A stretch of DNA of 58,764 bases from Deltaproteobacteria bacterium (lineage in GTDB: Bacteria; Myxococcota; UBA727; VGSZ01): NCBI GenBank assembly GCA_020850995.1, contig JADZDP010000149.1, positions 1-58,764 on the forward strand, read 5' to 3'. Under the pieces are notes generated by a model. The model saw only the letters and a program-made list of their open reading frames with translations, was not told the DNA's origin and made no database searches. This document shows positions 17,165 through 26,062 of this stretch, piece after piece (position 1 is the stretch's first letter; each line of letters starts with the position of its first letter). The translations under genes and the position numbers were made by a program.

Positions 17165-19558
17165 TCAGTTGCGCAGCGGCTTGTTGTTCTCGAGCATGTA
17201 CGCCATTCGTTCTTGCGTCTTCTCCTCGCCGATCAAGGAGAGGAAGGCCTCGCGCTCCAAGTCTAGCATGTGCTGCTCGCTGAGCTTCACGCGCGGCGAG
17301 GTGTCGCCACCGGCCATGACCCAGGCGACCTTCTTGGCCACCTTGAGGTCGTGGTCCGAGATGAAGTGCCCATCGCGCATGGTGGAGAGCGCCATGTCGA
17401 AGGTCGCGTAGGCGCTACGCCCCGGCAGGCGGAAGGTGCGCCGTCGCGGTGGGGTGAGACCTGCTTGCGCCATGCCGAGGGCCTCGGCCTTGGCCGCTGC
17501 CAACAGGTGCCGGCGGTTGAGCGTGACGCCGTCGGCACCACCCAAGAACATCAGCTCGCGTGCCTCCTCGGCAGAGGTAGCGACCTTGGCCATGGCGATG
17601 CACTCGAGCGCGCGGCGGATCATCTGCTCCGTGGGGAAGGTGGCGTCGTCCACCGCGCCCTCGAGCGCGCGGCCGAGCATCTCCACCGTGCCACCACCGC
17701 CGGGCAAGAGCCCCACGCCCACCTCGACCAGGCCCATGTAGAGCTCGGCGTGCGCGCGCACGCGCTTGCACCACAAGACCATCTCGGCGCCGCCGCCCAA
17801 GGTGAGGTCGAAGGGCGCCGCCACCGTGGGCACCGGGCTGTAGCGCAGGCGTACGTTCACCTGCTGGAAGGCCTTGACCATGGTCTCGATGGTGTCCCAC
17901 TGACCCTCGCGCGCCGCGAGCATCATCAGGAGCAGGTTGGCGCCCACCGAGAAACGCGGCGCGTCGTTGGCCAAGACCAGGGCCTGGAACCGGCCGGCCT
18001 CGCACAGATCGAGCGCGTCGTTGAGGCCGTTGATGATCTCGTCGTCGACGGCGTTCATCTTGGTGTGGAACTCACAGGCGAGCACGCCGTCACCCAGGTC
18101 CACCAGGGTGGTGCCGAAGGCGTCTTTGACCACGCGGCTCTGGTCGGCCTTGAGCAGCGCGAAGGACTGCACGCGCGGCCCCTCGTCGAGGACCACGGCC
18201 TTGCCCGCCTTGGGATCCCACGCCGACTTCTTGCCCTTGTCATCGACCGCGTAGAAGCTGTCGCGGCCCGACGCCAACATCTTCTCCACCCACTCGGGCA
18301 CGGCGTGGCCGTCACCCTTCATGCGGGCGACGCTGTCCTTCACGCCGATGGCATCCCAGGTCTCGAAGGGCCCCATCTCGTGCATGAAGCCCCACTTCAT
18401 GGCGTTGTCGATGCTGGCCACGTCGTCGGCGATCTCGCCCAGGCGCCGCGCCGAGTAGACCAGCGAGGCCGCGGTGACCTTCCAGAAGAGTGCGGCGGCG
18501 CGATCATCGGCGCCAAAGAGCACCTTGAGCTTCTCCGCCGTGGTCTCGAGGTTTCGCACCGCGCCGAGCGACTCGTAGCGGACCTTCTGCTTCTTTCGGT
18601 ACTCGAGCTTCTCCCAGTCGAGGGTGAGGATCTCCTCGCCCTCCTTCTTGTAGAAGCCGGCCTTGGTCTTTCTGCCGAGCCACTTGTTCTCGACCATCTT
18701 CCTCATGAAGGCCGGCGTCTCGAACGCGGCGTGGCGCTCGTCGTGCTTCAAGTTGTCCCAGCAGTTCTGGGCCACGTGGATGAAGGTGTCCAAGCCCACG
18801 ACGTCGGCGGTGCCGAACACCGCGCTCTTGGCGCGGCCGATGGCAGGGCCAAAGACCGCGTCCACCTCCTCCAGCGTGTACTTGTCCTCCACCATCACGC
18901 GGATGGTCTCCATGATGCCGAACACGCCGATGCGGTTGGCCACGAAGTTGGGCGTGTCTTTGCCGCGCACCACGCCCTTGCCGAGGGTTCGCTCGCCGAA
19001 GGCCGTGAGCCTGGCGATGACCGCCGGATCGCTCTCCTTGCCGGCGACGATCTCGAGCAGCGGCAAGTAGCGCACCGGGTTGAAGAAGTGCGTCACCGCG
19101 AAGCTCTTTTTGAACGTCGCCGCGCGCCCCTGCAGCATGCCCTCGATGGACAGGCCGGAGGTGTTGGAGGTGACCACCGTGCCCGGCTTCACCACGCCCT
19201 CGAGGCGCTCGAACAGCTTCTGCTTCACGTCGAGCTTTTCGAGCACCACCTCGATGACCAGGTCGCACTCGGCCACGCGGCCGAGGTCGTCCTCGAGGTT
19301 GCCCACCTCCACCAGCGCGGCGTCTCTCTTGGTGAAGAACAGCGAGGGCTTGTTGGCCAGCGCCTTGTCGAGGCCGCCCTGGGAGAAGCGGTTCCTGAAG
19401 GCCTTGCTCTTTGGGTCGACGCCCGCCTTCTTGTCGTCGTCGCTGAGGGCGGGCGGGACGATGTCGAGCAGGAGCACCGGGATGCGAGCGTTGGCCACGT
19501 GGGCGGCGATGCCCTGCCCCATGACCCCGGCGCCGATGACACAGACCTTCTTGAACAT
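17165..19558 (-). CDS. fadN: 3-hydroxyacyl-CoA dehydrogenase/enoyl-CoA hydratase (FadN type)
   Basis: Bifunctional beta-oxidation enzyme of 797 residues. Unlike E. coli FadB, the NAD-binding dehydrogenase domain comes first: GAGVMG at 9-14 near the N-terminus, then the catalytic segment SNTSGLSI and HFFNPVRYLPLLEIV. The enoyl-CoA hydratase/isomerase domain is C-terminal (ALVLANDAPRFSVGANLLL, the oxyanion-hole region, and LGGGAEMVL). This order matches Bacillus FadN and related proteins. The ATG at 19556-19558 follows a GGAGGA, so the TTG six codons upstream is not needed. With fadA downstream it would run hydration, oxidation and thiolysis of acyl-CoAs. No acyl-CoA dehydrogenase lies in the window. 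Confidence 0.92.
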   Translation of the reverse strand: MFKKVCVIGAGVMGQGIAAHVANARIPVLLLDIVPPALSDDDKKAGVDPKSKAFRNRFSQGGLDKALANKPSLFFTKRDAALVEVGNLEDDLGRVAECDLVIEVVLEKLDVKQKLFERLEGVVKPGTVVTSNTSGLSIEGMLQGRAATFKKSFAVTHFFNPVRYLPLLEIVAGKESDPAVIARLTAFGERTLGKGVVRGKDTPNFVANRIGVFGIMETIRVMVEDKYTLEEVDAVFGPAIGRAKSAVFGTADVVGLDTFIHVAQNCWDNLKHDERHAAFETPAFMRKMVENKWLGRKTKAGFYKKEGEEILTLDWEKLEYRKKQKVRYESLGAVRNLETTAEKLKVLFGADDRAAALFWKVTAASLVYSARRLGEIADDVASIDNAMKWGFMHEMGPFETWDAIGVKDSVARMKGDGHAVPEWVEKMLASGRDSFYAVDDKGKKSAWDPKAGKAVVLDEGPRVQSFALLKADQSRVVKDAFGTTLVDLGDGVLACEFHTKMNAVDDEIINGLNDALDLCEAGRFQALVLANDAPRFSVGANLLLMMLAAREGQWDTIETMVKAFQQVNVRLRYSPVPTVAAPFDLTLGGGAEMVLWCKRVRAHAELYMGLVEVGVGLLPGGGGTVEMLGRALEGAVDDATFPTEQMIRRALECIAMAKVATSAEEARELMFLGGADGVTLNRRHLLAAAKAEALGMAQAGLTPPRRRTFRLPGRSAYATFDMALSTMRDGHFISDHDLKVAKKVAWVMAGGDTSPRVKLSEQHMLDLEREAFLSLIGEEKTQERMAYMLENNKPLRN

Positions 19559-19673
19559 GGGCTCCTCCGTCGACAAGACGGGGAGCGGGCTAGCACGTTG
19601 CCGGGGGGGCGTCGAGCTTGCCCGGCAGCGTGGCGGGACGAGCGACGAGCGCCGCCGCGCCCGTGCTCGCTGG

Positions 19674-20363
19674 TCAGCTTTTGCTGAAGCCGCGGTTCGT
19701 CATCTTGAGCGTCGCCAGCTCCTTCTCGGACAGGCGCACCTTGCCACTGGAGGTCAGCTCCTCCTCGTGGTCGAACTCCGACATGTCTCGAATGTGTTGC
19801 TTGGTCACGGTCTTGACCCGCTCGCGCTGCTGCACTTCGCGTTGGCGATCTGCCTTGCTGCCGTTGTCCTTCACGAGCGCGCGCTTGCGGTCGTCCCGCG
19901 TCACGTCGTCCTTGTCGCGCGCCTTCTTCATCTGCGCGACGCGCTCGTCTTCCTTGCGCTGCTCGTTGAGCTTGGTGACGAAGGCCTCGAGGTCGGCCAT
20001 GAGCCGCGCCCACTCGTTCTTGTCGACCGCCTTCAGGTACTCGGTGACGAGCGGGCCTGCGTCCTTGGCGAAGGCGCGAGGGTGGTGGCGCGCGTAGTAG
20101 GCGACCACGGCCGCAGCGTGGACGTCGGGCTTGCCGTTCTTGCCGTGCGCCCGCTTGAGCATCGAGGCGACGTCGTGGCGCGACAGCGTGCTGCCGCGGT
20201 CGACGTGGCCCTGGATCTCCTCGCGGACCTTGAAGGCGATGCGGCTGCGCTTGACGGCCGCCTCGATGTCTTCCTGAGAGAACTGGGGGACGCCGGCAGG
20301 CACAGCGATGGACTCGCTGGCGACGCCGGTTGCCTTTCCCGTTGCATTGACTTCGATGCCCAT
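19674..20363 (-). CDS. Hypothetical charged protein, 229 aa
   Basis: Unrecognised. It is very rich in charged residues, with no signal peptide or membrane segment. The N-terminal 30 residues look disordered; 35-135 looks helical (EDIEAAVKRSRIAFKVREEI, DVHAAAVVAYYARHH); 135-200 is almost all Lys/Arg/Asp/Glu with likely coiled-coil character (KKARDKDDVTRDDRKRALV). The ATG at 20361-20363 has an AGGAG upstream, preferred over longer readings. It lies 115 bp upstream of the fadN-type gene on the same strand, without clear functional link. Confidence 0.68.
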   Translation of the reverse strand: MGIEVNATGKATGVASESIAVPAGVPQFSQEDIEAAVKRSRIAFKVREEIQGHVDRGSTLSRHDVASMLKRAHGKNGKPDVHAAAVVAYYARHHPRAFAKDAGPLVTEYLKAVDKNEWARLMADLEAFVTKLNEQRKEDERVAQMKKARDKDDVTRDDRKRALVKDNGSKADRQREVQQRERVKTVTKQHIRDMSEFDHEEELTSSGKVRLSEKELATLKMTNRGFSKS

Positions 20364-20430
20364 CCGCGCTCCTGAGCCCCGTGCATGCACTATCGCCCGG
20401 CGGCCGGCTTTGGTGCACGTGCGTGCGCAG

Positions 20431-20518
20431 AAAAAGGCCTTCCCCCGCCCTCACCCGGGGACGAGCCGGGCATGGGCAGGGGAAGGGGTCGGGGCACTGG
20501 GCACAGGGTTTCCTGTGC
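20431..20518 (-). terminator. Terminator of the large metalloprotease gene
   Basis: Downstream of the metalloprotease stop on the minus strand lie two hairpins. The first has a perfect 7-bp stem (20501-20507 with 20512-20518) and a 4-base loop. The second pairs 20474-20484 with 20440-20450 (10 of 11 bp) around an inner CCCGG/CCGGG stem and is followed by GGCC and five T (20431-20435), as in a Rho-independent terminator. Confidence 0.65.
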
Positions 20519-20533
20519 CAATTCAGCTGGTTG

Positions 20534-23500
20534 CTAGAACTCGATGTCCCCGCTCCACACGTCGGCCCAGCCAAACACGTTGGCCGTGGTGGCCATCACG
20601 CGCAGGCGCTCGATGTCGCGACGCGGCATCCAGTTGAAGCTCCCCTCGAAGGCGGGCTTCAGCGTGGTGCCCGGGCCATCGGCGCCGCCCACGAAGTAGC
20701 GGGCCTTGATCTCGCGGATGTACGAGTAGCCGATGGAGTAGAAGCCGTCGGCGTCGCGCGCCTGGTTGAGCGCGAACCACTTGAGGCCGCTCACCGGGTC
20801 GGTCAGCTCGACGTACTTCGCCGGGTCTGCGCGCACGGCGTCGGGGATCGAGACGTTGGTCAGGTTGTAGGCCGAGCCAACGCCGATGGACTCACCGAAC
20901 TCGAAGTCGTCGGTGTACTGGCCGCTGTAGGTCGCGTTGAACATCGCGAGCAGCTGCAGGGTGTAGGGCTGATCGGGGTTGATGGCCGGCCGGTCGAGGT
21001 TGGCGCGGTTGTAAGGACCGCCGCTGTTGATGTCGAGGAAGGGCACGGACTCGACCTGGTTGTCCTCGGAGAGCACCGCCCCGTAGCGGTCGGTGTTGTC
21101 GGTGATGACGCCGCCGATGAGCGAGTTGATGTCGTCACCGAAGATGGTGTTCATCGAGATCAGGAAGCTCTTCGGATCGGAGGCCGAGTCGACGCCGATG
21201 AAGTCGGTGTTCGGATCGCCGAGCGCCTTGACCGCCAGCCACTTGTCCCACCACGAGCCGATGACGATGGGCTTGATGTAGAAGTAGTACCCATAGGCGT
21301 CGCGGTCGTAGCGCGTGTTGGCCGGACGGGCGCCGCCGCGCGAGTAGCCGATCTCGATGGGCGTCTCCATGAACGGACGCGCGTCATAGGCCTCGCACGA
21401 CGTCGACAGCGGCACGTGCGCGTACGGGGTCTGCGCGGTGATCTTGAGCGCCACACGACGGGTCCCATCGGGGTCGGCCGGCTGCGTCGGCACGTAGCTG
21501 TCGCAGGCCGCCGGGTCGGTGGAGACCTGATCGATGTCGGCGTCGTCGGGCGCAGAGCGCGCATCGCCATTGCCGGCCACGGTGTCGTAGCAGCCGGGCT
21601 GCAGGCGCACGTAGCAGCCCACGTCGGGCGACTGGATCACCTGCGCGAAGGTGTTGATCGCCTCCACCGTGCCGAGGAAGCCCGCCAGGCCGCAAGCGTC
21701 GGCGGCGAAGCGGTCGTCCGAGGTCTCCACGATCTGGCCGTTCTCCACCGCGAGGCAGGGCTCGTCCTCGTGCACGAAGAACTCCTCGTTGAGCCAGTTC
21801 TTGTACTGGTTGAGCATGTAGGTGAAGTCGGTGGTGTAGACGCGCGACAGGTAGCCCCACACGTCGACGCCGAAGGTCAGGCGCTGGCGCTTGAACTGGT
21901 TGAAGATCGCGTAGTTCTTGTAGTGCTCGGCCTCGTAGACCGTGCGCTCGAAATTGTCGGCGCCCTGATCCCAGATGGCGCAGGTGGCCGAGGCGTCGCG
22001 GTACTCGTCGGAGCAGAAGCTGTAGGGCACCTCGATGCGATCGGCGACGTTGCGGTAATTGACGTTGCTGCGGTCATACATGGCCGCCACGCGCTCGTCG
22101 TAGGTTGCGGCGTTCGACACCACCTCGGGGTAGTAGAGGTAGTGCAAGGCGCCGGGCTGCAAGAGCGCGGCCTTGGCCGCGTCGATGTCGGCGCTGTTGA
22201 AGGTCTCGACCACGTCGCCGTAGGCGTACTTGATGGCAGCGAGGTCGTAGCTGCCGAGCTCGAGGGTGGTGCCGTAGGTGCTGGCGTAGTCCATCACCGT
22301 CGAGTCCTGGTTGTCGCGGATGCCCTCGCTGAGCGCCTGCTCGTGCGAGGCGCGCATGCCGGGCGGGATGGACCACGCGGGCTGCGGGCGCGGCGCGCTG
22401 GGCGAGCGCGTGTAGCCGCGCAGCTCCCAGTACTTGGGCCCGAAGTTGAGCGCGTCGGTGCTGCCGGAGAAGTTGTGCCGCAGGCCCATGGTGTGGCCGA
22501 TCTCGTGCAGCTGGGTGTCGCCCATGGTCATGCCGAGGATGAAGTCGTACACATCCTGCTCGGTCATGCCGGTCTTGAGCGTGGGCGGATCGGTGGTGAC
22601 GTCGTAAAACTTGCCGCGCACCTTCTGCGTCAGGCCGAGCAAGCCGTCGTCGAACACGTCCTCCATCGAGAGGATGCAGCCGCGCGCCGGTGTCATCAGC
22701 ATGCGCATGCGGCGCTCGCGCTCGCGACGGAACATCGCCTCGTCGTCGAACAAGCGCGACGCCATGACGGCGTCGGCCTCGCTGCCGAGCAGGCCCTCCT
22801 CGAGCACGTGGGAACCGAACACCTCGCGCATCTCGTCGGTGAGCAAGAGCTCGTCGAGGCCCGAGTTCTTGAGCGCCTCGAGGCGCGACGGGCGCTTGTC
22901 GTGCATCGCCTGGCCGCTCGCGACCTGGTCGCGCAGGCGGCGGATCTTGTCGGGGATGCGCATGTTCTCCGCCATGGCGCGCACCTTGCCCTCGACGTCA
23001 TCGCCCAGGTAGTGCGACGACGACGACGACGCGCCCGCGGCCCGCGCGGCGGCCACCGCCTGATCGGCGGGGATGCCGCCGGTGATGTCCTCCTCGGCGA
23101 GGATGCCGAGCTGCAGCTTGATGGCGTCGCGCGTGCGCGCCGCGATGGTGGCGCCGGCTGCGCCATAGTAGAACGCGTTACCCTGGATGATCTCACCAGT
23201 CAGCGGATCTGCGGCAGACGGTCCGTACCCAAGCGGTGGCGCGAACTGGAAGTTTGGGATGTAATAGTACATCGAGTAGCGCAGGTCACCGATTTGCGGG
23301 TTGGTGCCGGCGGGGCCGCACTCGGCCGGATCACCCTCCTCGACGGGGTTGTTGTCGCACAGCACGAACATGCGGCGCTCGCCGAGCTCGGCCTCGCTGA
23401 AGCCGGTGGAGTCCATCACGGCCTGGCGCAGCACGCGGTTCCACTCGTCGCCGTTGCCGCGGGCGATGTCGAGCATGGTGGCCTGATCGCGCGGGAAGTC

Positions 23501-24553
23501 CTCGTTCAGGTAGTAGACGATGGGTCGCAGGTCGTCGGGGCTGCAGCTCGCGTAGGGCAGCTCTGCGCTGGCATCGAAGCACGACGCGGCGTCGCGCCAG
23601 ATGTTCCAGCGGTTCGCCAAGCGCACCACGGCCGGCTCCACCACGCCGTACTGGTCGTCGTAGGTGTAGCGCTCGGTGCGGAAGAAGCCGAACTTCTGAA
23701 AGCGGTGATCGTCGTACTCCAGGGGGACATAGCCCGTGTCCACGCGGCGGCGGAACGAGTTGCGCACCTTGACGGTGCCGCCCATGCAATCCTTGTAGAT
23801 TGAGCTATAAAAGTAGCACTGCGGCACCATGCCCATGCCATACGCTGAGAAGTCGTAGGACTCGGGCATCACGTCATAGCCGGTCACCGTGTCGATGTAC
23901 TCCGGCGTGATGAGCGGCCGGTCCTTGTTCTCTTGGTCGTTGGCGTCCTCGCTCGGCACGTCGACGGCGCTGGTCGACGCCTGCTGCACCGCCGTCACGC
24001 CGCTGAAGCGGAAGTCGGCGACGACGTTGGTGCTCCAGTCGACGCGGATGAACTCGCGCTCGTACCAGGGGCGGTCGGCCATGTCCTCGTACAAGACGTT
24101 GGTCTGCTCGCCGGTCTGGGGGTTGTACTGGCGCTTGATGTCGAAGTGCGCCTGGATGCGGAAGGCCGCGATGGGCGCGCCCTGATAGGGGCCAGTGCCC
24201 GGGCGCACGTAGCCGTCGCCCTGGTTGCCCTCGATGGCGCCACCCTCGCTGTCGTTCTGCAGGGCGCCGTAGGAGCGGCGCGCGTAGAGATAGTCCTCGG
24301 TGATCTCGAAGACGACCAGGTCGGTGTCGCTCTGCTCGCCGATGAAGGTGACGCCACTCGTGGCCGGCACATCGATGACGGTCTGGCGGAAGTAGTAAAC
24401 CGCCGGCGTGCCGTCGTCGTTGAAGAAGGTGCTCTTCGGCACCTTGTCGGGGCTGGTGCGGTCGATGTCACCGATGCCGAAGCACGACGACGAAAGCGCG
24501 ACGCCGGTGCCAAGGCCAAGGACGAGAGCAAGGCCGGTGAGAACTCTTCGCAT
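20534..24553 (-). CDS. Very large metzincin-type zinc protease lipoprotein
   Basis: A 1339-residue predicted lipoprotein protease. The signal segment ends at LSSSC, giving lipid site C24. The extended zinc motif HEIGHTMGLRH runs from H683 to H693 (H683, E684, H687, H693) and is followed by a Met-turn candidate VMDYAS, so it is a metzincin-like metallopeptidase. The C-terminal 600 residues (repeated Tyr/Asp-rich segments and NANVFGWADVWS-like end) resemble the long zinc-dependent metalloproteases found in Myxococcota and Bacteroidota (DUF5117/DUF4953 class). A run of Ser (about residue 515) comes from a GAC-type microsatellite on the plus strand. The ATG at 24551-24553 follows a GAGG. Likely attached to the outer membrane; substrate unknown. 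Confidence 0.85.
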   Translation of the reverse strand: MRRVLTGLALVLGLGTGVALSSSCFGIGDIDRTSPDKVPKSTFFNDDGTPAVYYFRQTVIDVPATSGVTFIGEQSDTDLVVFEITEDYLYARRSYGALQNDSEGGAIEGNQGDGYVRPGTGPYQGAPIAAFRIQAHFDIKRQYNPQTGEQTNVLYEDMADRPWYEREFIRVDWSTNVVADFRFSGVTAVQQASTSAVDVPSEDANDQENKDRPLITPEYIDTVTGYDVMPESYDFSAYGMGMVPQCYFYSSIYKDCMGGTVKVRNSFRRRVDTGYVPLEYDDHRFQKFGFFRTERYTYDDQYGVVEPAVVRLANRWNIWRDAASCFDASAELPYASCSPDDLRPIVYYLNEDFPRDQATMLDIARGNGDEWNRVLRQAVMDSTGFSEAELGERRMFVLCDNNPVEEGDPAECGPAGTNPQIGDLRYSMYYYIPNFQFAPPLGYGPSAADPLTGEIIQGNAFYYGAAGATIAARTRDAIKLQLGILAEEDITGGIPADQAVAAARAAGASSSSSHYLGDDVEGKVRAMAENMRIPDKIRRLRDQVASGQAMHDKRPSRLEALKNSGLDELLLTDEMREVFGSHVLEEGLLGSEADAVMASRLFDDEAMFRRERERRMRMLMTPARGCILSMEDVFDDGLLGLTQKVRGKFYDVTTDPPTLKTGMTEQDVYDFILGMTMGDTQLHEIGHTMGLRHNFSGSTDALNFGPKYWELRGYTRSPSAPRPQPAWSIPPGMRASHEQALSEGIRDNQDSTVMDYASTYGTTLELGSYDLAAIKYAYGDVVETFNSADIDAAKAALLQPGALHYLYYPEVVSNAATYDERVAAMYDRSNVNYRNVADRIEVPYSFCSDEYRDASATCAIWDQGADNFERTVYEAEHYKNYAIFNQFKRQRLTFGVDVWGYLSRVYTTDFTYMLNQYKNWLNEEFFVHEDEPCLAVENGQIVETSDDRFAADACGLAGFLGTVEAINTFAQVIQSPDVGCYVRLQPGCYDTVAGNGDARSAPDDADIDQVSTDPAACDSYVPTQPADPDGTRRVALKITAQTPYAHVPLSTSCEAYDARPFMETPIEIGYSRGGARPANTRYDRDAYGYYFYIKPIVIGSWWDKWLAVKALGDPNTDFIGVDSASDPKSFLISMNTIFGDDINSLIGGVITDNTDRYGAVLSEDNQVESVPFLDINSGGPYNRANLDRPAINPDQPYTLQLLAMFNATYSGQYTDDFEFGESIGVGSAYNLTNVSIPDAVRADPAKYVELTDPVSGLKWFALNQARDADGFYSIGYSYIREIKARYFVGGADGPGTTLKPAFEGSFNWMPRRDIERLRVMATTANVFGWADVWSGDIEF

Positions 24554-24715
24554 GCGTATCCTCGCTGGAGCTGGGTGCGGGTGTCAGGCCCGCGCGCGCG
24601 ACGCTACAGCAAGAAGTTTGCCCGTCGAGCGGGGCCCAACCGGCGATGCATGCCACCGAAATATCTAGGGAAAACGCTCGTCAGCGGCCGTTAGGCGATG
24701 CACGATCGGGCGTGC

Positions 24716-25096
24716 CTAGCTGATCTTCAGCAGGTCCTTGACCTTGCTGATCACCTGCGGCGCCTGGATGGGCTTGGTGATGTACGCGTTGGCGCCGAGC
24801 GAGAGGGCGCGCTGCCGGTCTTCTTGGGCGCCCTCGGTGGTGATGATGATGATGGGGATCTCCTTGTGCACCTCGTCCTTGCGCACCATGGAGACCAGCT
24901 TGAGGCCGTCCATCATCGGCATGTTGATGTCGGTGATGAGGATGTCGAAGTGCTGCTGCGAGAGCTTCTTGAGCGCGTCGACGCCGTCGTCGGCCTCGAC
25001 CACCTTCAGCACCTTGATGCGCGAGAGCGCGAACACGATGAGCTGCCGCATCGTCGGCGAGTCTTCCACCACAAGTGCGTGCAACTGCTCGGACAT
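24716..25096 (-). CDS. CheY-like single-domain response regulator
   Basis: A 126-residue stand-alone receiver. The acidic pocket is E11/D12, the phospho-acceptor D56 in ILITDINMP, the switch Thr at T86/T87 and the conserved Lys K108 in TKPI. There is no output domain, as in CheY, so it would act by binding a partner when phosphorylated, plausibly by the CheA of this cluster. The ATG at 25094-25096 is chosen because a receiver begins there; upstream in-frame TTG lacks support. It is the last gene of the chemosensory set, 61 bp after the GAF protein gene. Confidence 0.9.
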   Translation of the reverse strand: MSEQLHALVVEDSPTMRQLIVFALSRIKVLKVVEADDGVDALKKLSQQHFDILITDINMPMMDGLKLVSMVRKDEVHKEIPIIIITTEGAQEDRQRALSLGANAYITKPIQAPQVISKVKDLLKIS

Positions 25097-25157
25097 GCGC
25101 TTCTCGGACCCCTTCAAATGACGCAATCGACCACGGAAAGCAAATAAAGCGCCGCGC

Positions 25158-25970
25158 TCAGCCTAACAGGCTGCGCGCGTGAGCCACGGTGATGGCCTGG
25201 ATCGCGCCGCGATCGCCGACCTGATCTCGCAAGAGCCCCGCGAGCAGCGCGGTCGCGGCGTGCACGCTGAGGAGGTTGAACAGCTCGTTGTCGACCGCCG
25301 TGAAGCCCTCCTTCTGGACCAACAATCGGTCGATGACGATGGCGCCGACCTGGCTGTCGGCGGTGGCCAGCGGCACCACCGCCAAGGGCGCCGTCGTGAG
25401 GCTCTCGGCGACGTGGCGCTGGCGGCCGGCCAACGCCTTGCCGATGACGCCCTCGCCGAGCCTGGGGCGCGGCGCGTGCGCGAGGTCGACGCCCTCGCCA
25501 GCGATGGGGTGCAAGACGCCGCTCGGTACGTCGAGCAGATACATGGTGAACGAGGACACACCCACCAGGTTGATCACGATCTCGTTGATCACCTGCACGA
25601 CGTCCTTGAAGCACATCGTGCTGTGGAGCTGGTAGCTCGCGATGTAGAGGTTCGCGAGGTTGTTGTGCTCTTCCTCGATCTCCGCGTAGCGCGTCTGGTA
25701 GTCGCGGTTGGCGCTCTCGACCTCGGTGTACGAGGACAAGAGGCGCGCCTTCTCGATCTCGAGCTCGCGCACCTTCTCGCGCAGCTCACGAAGCGTGGAG
25801 TCATCACCACCGCCGCGCCGCGCGCCGTCGAGCTCGTTCTCGAGGTTGGCGAGGCGGTAACGGAGCTTCTCGTTTTCGGCGAGCAGCTCCTCGGTGAACT
25901 TGAGCCCGCGCCGGAACAACACGAGGAAGTCCTCGCGGTGCGCGGTCTCGTCGGCCTTCTTGGCGCTCAC
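25158..25970 (-). CDS. Coiled-coil protein with GAF domain
   Basis: A 270-residue cytoplasmic sensor-like protein. Residues about 18-115 form a coiled coil (EELLAENEKLRYRLANLENE, then KVRELEIEKARLLSSY). The C-terminal part (about 120-255) is a GAF domain: YIASYQLHSTMCFKDVVQVI, SSFTMYLLD, a short loop and LGEGVIGKALAGRQRHV, then AIVIDRL. No catalytic output domain follows. It starts at GTG 25968-25970 behind a GGAGG. It sits 92 bp after cheB and 61 bp before a CheY-like gene on the same strand, suggesting that it feeds a signal into, or receives one from, the chemosensory system. Ligand unknown. Confidence 0.82.
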   Translation of the reverse strand: MSAKKADETAHREDFLVLFRRGLKFTEELLAENEKLRYRLANLENELDGARRGGGDDSTLRELREKVRELEIEKARLLSSYTEVESANRDYQTRYAEIEEEHNNLANLYIASYQLHSTMCFKDVVQVINEIVINLVGVSSFTMYLLDVPSGVLHPIAGEGVDLAHAPRPRLGEGVIGKALAGRQRHVAESLTTAPLAVVPLATADSQVGAIVIDRLLVQKEGFTAVDNELFNLLSVHAATALLAGLLRDQVGDRGAIQAITVAHARSLLG

Positions 25971-26062
25971 CGTGCCGTCCTCCCGCCCGGCCCAGTCCGA
26001 CCGGCGCTGTCGGCTCTGGACCCTGCCACGGACGCCGCCTGCGACACAACGGTCGCGCCCGG

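Noticed and set aside
20381..23803. A 1140-residue open frame on the plus strand opposite the metalloprotease
   Set aside because: It is an antisense shadow: the product is rich in Arg/His/Val/Gly runs with no motif, and the opposite strand has a complete metzincin.
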